Assembly: GCA_039029935.1 (NCBI GenBank)
Contig: JBCCFC010000985.1
Location: 1-5,281 of the forward strand
Source of the DNA: G039029935 sp039029935
Lineage (GTDB): Bacteria; Chloroflexota; Anaerolineae; Caldilineales; Caldilineaceae
Length of the DNA stretch: 5,281 nt
Direction of reading: 5' to 3'
Position 1 is the first letter of the stretch, and each line of letters opens with the position of its first letter. Position numbers and translations under genes: made by a program. The notes under the pieces were generated by a model. The model made no database searches and was not told where the DNA came from. It worked only from the letters and a program-made list of their open reading frames with translations. Below are positions 1 through 5,281 of this stretch, one piece after another.

Positions 1-519
1 GTTGTCATACTCGTCAATCAGCAGGTAGACATTTAATCCATTTTGATCAGCATTATCAAAAATTCGTTGCAGACAATCTGTCAGGTTATCCCCTGCCAGA
101 ATATCTTCTTGTTGTGCTTTATCAAAAAAAGCTGCATAACGCTTCACAAAACTTTTAATTTCATTTCGCCCGTTTCGTTCAAATGATCGTTCAATTTTAT
201 CCAATGCGGGATTCACGTTGGCAAAGTTGAGAGTCACGATAAGATAGCTGTTGGCCTCTGGTGTGGGATTTTGTCCAATATAGGTATGCCCAAAGAGCCA
301 CTCAAATTTATCTGCAAAATTGATATCATAATAGCGTTGTAACGTTGTGAGCCACAACGTCTTGCCCATGCGACGTGGACGAATCAGAAAGATGTAGTCA
401 GATGCGTCTTCAAAGAGCGGAATGTAATGAGTTTTGTCTACATAATAGCCATTTTTGACACGCATGCGGCGGATATCGCCTGTCCCATAGGCGATGCGTT
501 TGATTGGTTCATTTGACAT
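1..519 (-). CDS. Predicted AAA-ATPase / PD-(D/E)XK-like protein, second tandem copy (C-terminus beyond the left edge)
   Basis: This is an open frame of 173 codons from ATG 519 to base 1, with no stop, so the C-terminal part lies outside the window. It aligns without gaps to the first 173 residues of the neighbouring full-length paralogue: 152 identical, 21 substitutions. It keeps the N-terminal 'YGTGDIRRMR' and 'YYVDKTHYIP' stretches, the P-loop-like RPRRMGKT (residues 47-54) and the Walker-B-like LLIDEYD at the cut edge. These mark the AAA-ATPase_like family (PF09820 type), usually followed by a DUF1703 nuclease-like domain that cannot be seen here. The start is supported by AAGGA nine bases upstream, inside the end of the preceding gene. 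Its ATG is three bases after that gene's TGA, so it is very probably in the same operon. Several changes reverse or alter charge (D71K, D115R, E134K), suggesting specialisation rather than a redundant copy. As far as I know the family has no assigned cellular role. Confidence 0.9.
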   Translation of the reverse strand, partial: MSNEPIKRIAYGTGDIRRMRVKNGYYVDKTHYIPLFEDASDYIFLIRPRRMGKTLWLTTLQRYYDINFADKFEWLFGHTYIGQNPTPEANSYLIVTLNFANVNPALDKIERSFERNGRNEIKSFVKRYAAFFDKAQQEDILAGDNLTDCLQRIFDNADQNGLNVYLLIDEYDN

Positions 520-522
520 TCG

Positions 523-2286
523 TCATTTTCCTTTATCATCGACCTCCGCTTGATGCACCAACTCCCACCCATTATACACAAGCATCACTTTCTTGACAGG
601 CAGTTTACTCGCCACAGCCTGAATGCGCGCATCATTGGCATATTGATTCAGTTGTTTTGTGGCTTCGGCAATTTTCTTTTTGAGTTCGGTCTGGCTAAAG
701 TTGCTGCGCGTGATATATTCGAGTTCAATCAGGTAGGCATATTTGGCACCGGGGTAACGTGCGGTAAATGGTTCAAGGTAGAGATCGACAAAACCGCTGT
801 TCATGTCTTTTTCTGACCAGATCAAGAAATAGTCACAGATATTTAGATAGGCGAGTAGAAAGCCTTGGATCATTTTTTCTGCGCTTAAATAATCACGTAC
901 CGCCGTCTGTTTCTGAATCTCGTCGGACAAAAACTGAAAGACGGGTTCCCATTCCCCATGCGAGGCCATTCTTTCCAGTAACATGGAAAAGGTGTAGACA
1001 TCCACACGGAAGACATCGACATCATGATAGGCGTCACGGATATAACCGTACATGAGATGCTGGATGGTGAGGTTGGGGATTTGCAAGCGTGGGAAGCCGC
1101 CACTGTCATCGCTAAAGGTGAGGAGACCAAAATAATAGAGGAGGGAGATAAAGTTGACACGATGTAGCAGACGGCTTAAGGGGAAACTAGAGGCAATCTG
1201 CGAACCAATTTCGTCTGTCTCGAGGATGGAGCGCAAAACGCTAAAATTGCCATTAAGCTTTTGGTCAATCGGCATCAGGTGACGTAGCTTGCCGTAGTCA
1301 ATGCGTACATTGTCATCAATCAAGTCGAGTGGCATATCTTGATCGCGGATGACCTGATGGATAAAGTAGAGAACCATGTCTGAGTTGAACACATGCGTCT
1401 TGGCTCTCTGTGAAAACCGATAGTTGTCGTACCAAAGATGCATGAGGTCTAGACAATCATCCACATCGAGCGGTAACAGCCCCGCGTCATGATAATACGT
1501 ACAGACTTGGCGTACATCTTCCTCTGTAAACCCAACCAATTCATTAAATGGTCGGGCAAGGCTGATGTTGTCTCCAATGTTAAAGCCGCTGGTGACATCA
1601 TCCATCGTGACAGGTGAGACGCCTGTGATAAAGAGCCGTGTCAACCCAGATATTTGTCCGGCGGTCGCCCCCTTGAGTAGGTTGAAGAAAAAGCGGAAAA
1701 AGCCGTCATCATGTGTCAGGCTATGATAGGCTGCCTCACCTTCTGCCACCAAAACGTTGTTTGCAAAATTGTCATACTCGTCAATTAGCAGATAGACTTT
1801 TAGCCGATTTCTATTGGCATTATAAAAAATTCGTTGTAGACAGTCTGTCAGGTTATTCCCAGCAAAAATATCTTCTTGTTGCGTTTCATCAAAGAAATCT
1901 GTATAACGCCTCACAAAATCTTTAATTTCGTTACGGCCATTGTCTTCAAAGGATTGTTCAATTTTGTCCAACGCTGGATTCACATTGGCAAAGTTCAGTG
2001 TCACAACCAAATAGCTGTTAGCCTCTGGTGTGGGGTTTTGCCCGATATAGGTATGACCGAAGAGCCACTCAAAATCATCCGCTAGATTGATATCGTAATA
2101 GCGCTGTAGCGTTGTGAGCCATAATGTTTTGCCCATCCGGCGCGGGCGAATCATAAATAGATAATCAGGTGCGTCCTCAAAAAGTGGGATGTAGTGGGTC
2201 TTGTCTACATAGTATCCATTTTTGACACGCATGCGGCGGATATCGCCTGTTCCATAAGCGATGCGTTTGATTGGTTCATTTGACAT
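523..2286 (-). CDS. Predicted AAA-ATPase with C-terminal PD-(D/E)XK-nuclease-like domain (PF09820 + DUF1703 type)
   Basis: The complete protein has 587 residues, normal for this family. The N-terminal ATPase domain (about 6-290) shows a P-loop-like RPRRMGKT (47-54; G52, K53, T54), Walker B LLIDEYD (166-172; D169, E170), a sensor-like FITGVSP (219-225), the family-typical FNELVGFTEEDV (247-258) and WYDNYRF (285-291). The C-terminal domain (about 490-587) shows GFVDLYLEP with D501, then YLIELEY with E521. The canonical E-x-K lysine is replaced by E523, so nuclease activity is doubtful. No signal peptide or membrane segment is evident, so it is probably cytoplasmic. The ATG overlaps the last base of the gyrA TAA. 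Only a distant AGGA (11-12 bases upstream) could serve as Shine-Dalgarno, so translation probably depends on reinitiation after gyrA. A paralogue follows after three bases. Members often occur in several copies per genome and their function is unknown to me. Nucleic-acid or protein remodelling linked to gyrase is only inference. Confidence 0.9.
   Translation of the reverse strand: MSNEPIKRIAYGTGDIRRMRVKNGYYVDKTHYIPLFEDAPDYLFMIRPRRMGKTLWLTTLQRYYDINLADDFEWLFGHTYIGQNPTPEANSYLVVTLNFANVNPALDKIEQSFEDNGRNEIKDFVRRYTDFFDETQQEDIFAGNNLTDCLQRIFYNANRNRLKVYLLIDEYDNFANNVLVAEGEAAYHSLTHDDGFFRFFFNLLKGATAGQISGLTRLFITGVSPVTMDDVTSGFNIGDNISLARPFNELVGFTEEDVRQVCTYYHDAGLLPLDVDDCLDLMHLWYDNYRFSQRAKTHVFNSDMVLYFIHQVIRDQDMPLDLIDDNVRIDYGKLRHLMPIDQKLNGNFSVLRSILETDEIGSQIASSFPLSRLLHRVNFISLLYYFGLLTFSDDSGGFPRLQIPNLTIQHLMYGYIRDAYHDVDVFRVDVYTFSMLLERMASHGEWEPVFQFLSDEIQKQTAVRDYLSAEKMIQGFLLAYLNICDYFLIWSEKDMNSGFVDLYLEPFTARYPGAKYAYLIELEYITRSNFSQTELKKKIAEATKQLNQYANDARIQAVASKLPVKKVMLVYNGWELVHQAEVDDKGK
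529..533 (-). promoter_or_regulatory. Ribosome binding site of the second ATPase copy
   Basis: AAGGA lies inside the last codons of the upstream paralogue, nine bases before ATG 519. It is the only good Shine-Dalgarno match inside the operon. It fixes the start of the downstream copy and suggests that this copy can be translated without reinitiation, unlike the first copy, which overlaps the gyrA stop codon. Confidence 0.6.
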
Positions 2287-4913
2287 TATAATTCTTCATC
2301 CTGCACAACATCCGGCGTCTGCACCACATCAAACACCATCTTCACCGCATCACCCAATACCACAGGAATAATCTGCTTACCCAACACATTACGCCCCATG
2401 CGTGGTACTTCGGAAATCGATGTATTGATAATCTGCCCTTTGGTGGTCAGAATCGTGCGTAGGTTGTCAAGCGGGCTGGCATCTTCCATGTTCTCTGTCA
2501 CCAGTAGAGCCGTTGCGACAGCCCCTGTTTTGGCGGTGAGCTTATGCGTCACAATGCCACCACCGTTACGTCCCTGGATGCTATAGTCGCTGAGGGCAGA
2601 GCGTTTGGCAAAGCCTTCGCTGGTAATGGTCATGACATCAAAATGGTCAACTTGGTTAATGACCGCTGCGTAGACAATGGTTTCGTCTTTCTTGAGTTTC
2701 ATGCCACCGACGCCGCCTGCGGGCAGACCGCTGCTGCGGACTTTTTCTTCGTTAAAGCAGATAGATTTGCCCGATGAGGCCACCAACAGCACATCCTGCT
2801 CACCTTGTGTGTGGAAAATCCAGCGCAGTTTGTCCTTGTTTTCGACATTAATAACGATAGGGTCGGATGATGCTGAGGAGAGAAAATCGGACATGGTGAT
2901 GCGTTTGACCACACCCAGTTCTGTGACCAAGAAGAGATAGCCTATGCCGACATCGGCGGTGACGCGTGGTAACGTCAAGGCACAGCCCAGCTTATCGCGC
3001 TTGGTATAGTCAGTGAGATCGGCGGCGTATTGTCCTTTGCCGCCATCCATGATGTCGTTGACAGCCACACGACGACACTGCCCTTCATGGGTAAAGAGGT
3101 AGAGAAAATGGCGTGTGTTGGTTTCGATAAAGGCAACCTCGCGTCCTTTGCCAAACTGTTTGAGGCGCGCTTCTGTCATGTTGACGATATCACGTCGCTT
3201 GATTTGGCCGCGCTCACTGATAGATACCCACACTGGCTGCTCTGGCATCAAATCCGTAGTCGTCAATGTGCCTTTGGTACGGTCCACAATCTGGGTACGC
3301 CGCTCATCACCGTAAAGTTCCTTGAGGTTGAGTAGTTCCTCTTTAATCACCTCTAGCACTTTACTTGGATCATTGAGTAACGATTCCAGATACTTGATTA
3401 ACTTTTTGAGTTCTTTGAATTCATCCTGTAGCTTCTTGCGTTCCAATGCAGCCAGTCGTCGTAGTGGCATGTCCAGAATTGCCTGTGCCTGTACTTCGCT
3501 AAACTCAAAGTCTTTCATCAAGTTTTTGCGCGCCGTATCCACACGTTGACTACGACGGATGGTGGCAATCACCTCATCCATAATATCCAATGCACGCAGC
3601 AATCCCTCAACAATGTGCGCACGGGCGCGAGCACGAGCCAAATCATACTCAGAACGTCGCCGTACAATCTCTTTGCGATGCTCAATAAAGAGTTGCAGTA
3701 TCCGTTTTAGCCCCAGTGTACGTGGCTGACCATCAACCAAGGCCAACATTTGCATCCCAAAAGTCTGTTGGAGTGGTGTAAACTTGAAGAGGCTGGTGAG
3801 GATGTTTTTAGGTTCGACGTTGCGTGTCAGTTCGATGACGATACGCATTCCAGTGCGGTCGCTCTCATCGCGTAAATCGGTGATGCCCTCGATTTTGCCG
3901 TCACGTACCAAGCTGGCGATACGCTCAATTAACGATGTCTTGTTGGTTTGATAGGGCAACTCGGTCACTACAATGCGGCTGCGGTTGCGGCTCATCTCTT
4001 CAAAGTGTGCCTTAGCTTGGATGATCAGCCGCGAACGCCCCACTGCATAGCCTTGGGCAATGGCATCGGTTTGCTCCTGCGATTTCTTGTCTTCGCGGAA
4101 ACGATAAAGGATACCGCCCGTTGGGAAATCAGGCGCAAGAATAAATTGCGTTAATTGATCAACAGTGATCTCTTCAACTGTATCGTAATGGTCAATCATG
4201 AACGTTAGGGCATCCACGACCTCACCTAAATTATGGGGTGGAATATTGGTTGCCATGCCCACGGCAATACCATTCGCACCGTTGATGAGGAGATTCGGTA
4301 GCGTGGCTGGCAGGATGTCGGGTTCTTCAAGCGAGTTGTCAAAGTTATCGTGCCAATCAACCGTGTCTTTTTCTAAATCGGCCAGCATCAGGTCGCTAAT
4401 CGCCGCCAATCGTGCCTCTGTGTAGCGCATCGCCGCCGCATTGTCCCCATCAACGCTACCAAAGTTCCCTTGTCCATCGACTAGAGGATAACGCAGGCTA
4501 AAATCCTGCGCCATACGCACCATGGCATCATAGACAGCCACATCACCATGCGGATGATATTTACCCAGCACCTCACCAACGATACGTGCGCTTTTCTTGT
4601 GAGGTTTATCATGGGTCAAGCCCAAATCATGGTACATGGCGTAGAGGATACGGCGATGTACAGGTTTGAGTCCATCACGCACATCGGGCAAAGCGCGACT
4701 AACAATCACGCTCATAGCATAATCCAGATAGGCCACCTGCATTTCATCGGTGATATCTGTACCACGTACATGACCAATATTTGATTGATTTGCTGACGAT
4801 GGTGGCTCTGCGCCATTTGTAGATTGTGTTGAGGGTACTGTTGGGTCTGCACCATTCTCACTAGGATGTAAAATCATTTCTTGCGTTGCTATTGTTTCCA
4901 TTCCCCTGTCCAT
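2286..4913 (-). CDS. gyrA: DNA gyrase subunit A (type IIA topoisomerase, GyrA-like)
   Basis: This is the DNA breakage-reunion subunit, which with GyrB forms the A2B2 gyrase on the chromosome. It has 875 aa, matching E. coli GyrA in length. Residues 58-560 hold the winged-helix/tower/coiled-coil core: LDYAMSVIVSRALPDVRDG (63-81), KYHPHGD (118-124), VDGQGNFGSVDGD (145-157), the catalytic AAMRYTE with R163-Y164, and NGIAVGMATNIPPHN (214-228, intercalating I216). Numbering is E. coli plus 42. Residues 560-862 form the C-terminal beta-pinwheel with six blade repeats. Oddities: a polar N-terminal extension of about 50 residues; V125 at the quinolone-contact Ser83 position; and a degenerate GyrA box (RLKQFGKG, 583-590) followed by about ten fewer residues than usual. 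VDGQGNFGS favours GyrA over ParC, but a ParC-like role is possible because of the box. An in-frame TAA abuts ATG 4913. ATG 4901 (residue 5) is the alternative start, with AGGGG too close to it. No gyrB is in the window. Confidence 0.93.
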   Translation of the reverse strand: MDRGMETIATQEMILHPSENGADPTVPSTQSTNGAEPPSSANQSNIGHVRGTDITDEMQVAYLDYAMSVIVSRALPDVRDGLKPVHRRILYAMYHDLGLTHDKPHKKSARIVGEVLGKYHPHGDVAVYDAMVRMAQDFSLRYPLVDGQGNFGSVDGDNAAAMRYTEARLAAISDLMLADLEKDTVDWHDNFDNSLEEPDILPATLPNLLINGANGIAVGMATNIPPHNLGEVVDALTFMIDHYDTVEEITVDQLTQFILAPDFPTGGILYRFREDKKSQEQTDAIAQGYAVGRSRLIIQAKAHFEEMSRNRSRIVVTELPYQTNKTSLIERIASLVRDGKIEGITDLRDESDRTGMRIVIELTRNVEPKNILTSLFKFTPLQQTFGMQMLALVDGQPRTLGLKRILQLFIEHRKEIVRRRSEYDLARARARAHIVEGLLRALDIMDEVIATIRRSQRVDTARKNLMKDFEFSEVQAQAILDMPLRRLAALERKKLQDEFKELKKLIKYLESLLNDPSKVLEVIKEELLNLKELYGDERRTQIVDRTKGTLTTTDLMPEQPVWVSISERGQIKRRDIVNMTEARLKQFGKGREVAFIETNTRHFLYLFTHEGQCRRVAVNDIMDGGKGQYAADLTDYTKRDKLGCALTLPRVTADVGIGYLFLVTELGVVKRITMSDFLSSASSDPIVINVENKDKLRWIFHTQGEQDVLLVASSGKSICFNEEKVRSSGLPAGGVGGMKLKKDETIVYAAVINQVDHFDVMTITSEGFAKRSALSDYSIQGRNGGGIVTHKLTAKTGAVATALLVTENMEDASPLDNLRTILTTKGQIINTSISEVPRMGRNVLGKQIIPVVLGDAVKMVFDVVQTPDVVQDEEL

Positions 4914-4983
4914 TTAGATTGCTGTTTGATGAGTACAAAATATCTGTTTTATGATTGATACGAGAGAGAACACCTGTTCATTT

Positions 4984-5012
4984 ATTATAAACGCATCTTT
5001 AAAAAATGCCAA
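4984..5012 (-). promoter_or_regulatory. Sigma-70-type promoter of the gyrA operon
   Basis: On the minus strand TTGGCA (5012-5007; five of six bases match TTGACA) is followed by exactly 17 bases, including a T-run, and then a perfect TATAAT (4989-4984). Transcription would start near 4977, giving a leader of about 64 bases before ATG 4913. The box match and spacing are seen in the sequence. Use of this promoter, and supercoiling-sensitive control as known for gyrA promoters elsewhere, are inference. Confidence 0.8.
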
Positions 5013-5014
5013 AA

Positions 5015-5042
5015 TTGATGTGTTCCTGAAATATGCTACAAT
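5015..5042 (+). promoter_or_regulatory. Divergent rightward promoter with extended -10
   Basis: TTGATG (5015-5020) is followed by 16 bases and TACAAT (5037-5042). A TG dinucleotide at 5034-5035, one base before the hexamer, makes an extended -10 element. The predicted start is near 5049, so the transcript would carry the repeat array before the ATG at 5251. The -35 box matches TTGACA at only four of six positions. It lies two bases from the -35 box of the leftward gyrA promoter, so polymerases at the two promoters would probably interfere. Confidence 0.55.
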
Positions 5043-5069
5043 GGAATCCTTTGTGTTGGCAATATTTTG

Positions 5070-5281
5070 ATGTGCGAAAATGTGAATCGGTGGGTCGGTA
5101 ATCGGTCTGTCTATAGGTCAGTATTCGGTGAGCCAGTATTCGGTGAGCTGGTATTCGGTGAGCCGGTATTCGGTGAGCTGGTATTCGGTGAGCCAGTATT
5201 CGGTGAGTCAGTTAGTCAGTTTTCTCAACTGGCGGTTAAGGACCCTGTCTATGGATATTCCTTCGCATCACGTTATGATAA
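5070..5281 (+). CDS. Possible repeat-containing ORF (alternative reading of the right edge, incomplete)
   Basis: From ATG 5070 a frame stays open for 70 codons to the window edge. It begins MCENVNRWVG, then reads V-F-G-E-P, V-F-G-E-L, V-F-G-E-P, V-F-G-E-L, V-F-G-E-P, V-F-G-E-S across the tandem array, then VSQFSQLAVKDPVYG. In favour: the 15-bp unit is five codons, the variable bases form exactly one codon in this frame, and the rightward promoter would start transcription about 20 bases upstream. Against: no Shine-Dalgarno sequence precedes the ATG, and a well-equipped start in another frame lies at 5251. The pentapeptide does not fit the A(D/N)LXX pentapeptide-repeat fold. I do not recognise the protein. 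Confidence 0.25.
   Translation, partial: MCENVNRWVGNRSVYRSVFGEPVFGELVFGEPVFGELVFGEPVFGESVSQFSQLAVKDPVYGYSFASRYD
5085..5210 (+). repeat. 15-bp tandem repeat array (six intact units plus two degraded)
   Basis: Six head-to-tail units begin at 5121, 5136, 5151, 5166, 5181 and 5196. All share GTATTCGGTGAG and differ only in the last three bases: CCA, CTG, CCG, CTG, CCA, TCA. Upstream, AATCGGT recurs at 5085 and 5100, again 15 bases apart, as two decayed units. An eight-base offset separates these from the intact block. The period is a whole number of codons, and two of the three plus-strand frames stay open through the intact block. The third is closed by TGA in every unit. There are no spacers, so this is not CRISPR. 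It could be a coding pentapeptide repeat, a leader RNA element or binding sites for a protein. Confidence 0.95.
5215..5233 (+). other. Small hairpin just upstream of the 5251 ribosome binding site
   Basis: GTCAGTT (5215-5221) can pair with AACTGGC (5227-5233), giving seven pairs with one G-T wobble around a five-base loop, TTCTC. No T-run follows, so it is not an intrinsic terminator. It ends four bases before TAAGGA and could affect access of ribosomes to the start at 5251. It is short enough to be chance. Confidence 0.35.
5237..5242 (+). promoter_or_regulatory. Shine-Dalgarno sequence for the rightward gene
   Basis: TAAGGA is followed by eight bases and then ATG at 5251. This is near-ideal strength and spacing, and better than any site before ATG 5070 or before gyrA. 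It is the main reason to place the start of the rightward gene at 5251. Confidence 0.55.
5251..5281 (+). CDS. Start of an unidentified rightward gene (only ten codons inside the window)
   Basis: ATG 5251 opens MDIPSHHVMI and stays open to the edge. It is preceded at the right distance by TAAGGA and lies about 200 bases downstream of an extended -10 promoter, so it is the most likely first gene of the unit divergent from gyrA. Its leader would then carry the 15-bp tandem repeats and a small hairpin. Ten residues are too few to assign any family. The same frame is open upstream back to 5086 but contains no ATG there, only GTG codons inside the repeats. Confidence 0.45.
   Translation, partial: MDIPSHHVMI

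Noticed and set aside
1..2286. Mobile element explaining the duplicated ATPase gene
   Set aside because: There are no terminal inverted repeats, target duplications or transposase. The repeat is simply coding sequence starting at the ATG.
550..4784. Numerous 60-100 codon open frames on the plus strand and other minus frames within the operon
   Set aside because: They lie wholly inside gyrA and the ATPase gene in other frames. The true genes show strong family motifs and the others show none.
4952..4981. Short upstream ORF in the gyrA leader (ATG at 4981, ten codons on the minus strand)
   Set aside because: The ATG lies upstream of the predicted transcription start and has no ribosome binding site.
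5085..5210. CRISPR array
   Set aside because: The 15-bp units are directly contiguous with no spacers, and no cas genes are visible.
5121..5210. Pentapeptide-repeat (Qnr/MfpA-like) gyrase-protection protein next to gyrA
   Set aside because: The V-F-G-E-X unit does not fit the A(D/N)LXX pattern of that fold, only six units are present, and the frame itself is uncertain.
5215..5233. Intrinsic terminator
   Set aside because: The hairpin has no following T-run and sits immediately before a ribosome binding site.

Overview
The window reads as one leftward (minus-strand) operon, a divergent promoter region, and the edge of a rightward gene. The organism is a bacterium. The GyrA core, including the 'GLPAGGVGGMKL' stretch in its C-terminal domain, recalls Chloroflexota sequences. 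That placement comes from family memory only and is tentative. Base composition is moderate in the genes and clearly AT-richer in the promoter region.

Layout, read in the direction of the minus-strand operon from right to left. A good sigma-70-type promoter (TTGGCA, 17 bp, TATAAT; 4984-5012) precedes gyrA (4913 to 2286, 875 aa), the A subunit of a type IIA topoisomerase. The gyrA stop codon shares one base with the start of a 587-aa protein (2286 to 523). This protein has a predicted AAA-ATPase domain (AAA-ATPase_like/PF09820 type) and a C-terminal PD-(D/E)XK-nuclease-like domain (DUF1703/PF08011 type). Three bases after its stop begins a second, paralogous copy (519 to the left edge), of which only the first 173 residues are present. 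By hand alignment the copies share 152 of 173 residues and about 84% of bases. No terminator-like structure separates the three genes, so they are probably co-transcribed.

Right part, 4914-5281 (368 bp without a certain gene). Two promoters lie back to back, with their -35 boxes two bases apart: the gyrA promoter leftward and an extended -10 promoter rightward (5015-5042). Downstream of the rightward promoter is a 15-bp tandem repeat array: six intact units at 5121-5210 and two degraded ones upstream. A small hairpin (5215-5233) follows, then a good Shine-Dalgarno sequence and an ATG at 5251 that probably opens a gene leaving the window. A competing frame from ATG 5070 runs through the array as a V-F-G-E-(P/L/S) pentapeptide repeat and also stays open to the edge.

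Points of interest: (1) coupling of gyrase to a tandem pair of ATPase/nuclease-like proteins of unknown function; (2) loss of the expected catalytic lysine in the full-length copy's nuclease motif; (3) an almost unchanged 5' end in an otherwise 18%-diverged duplicate; (4) a degenerate, shortened GyrA-box region in a GyrA-type enzyme; (5) valine in place of the quinolone-contact serine; (6) the repeat array in the leader of the divergent gene. I see no demonstrable defence system, but the gyrA-linked ATPase/nuclease pair is the best candidate here for undescribed biology.
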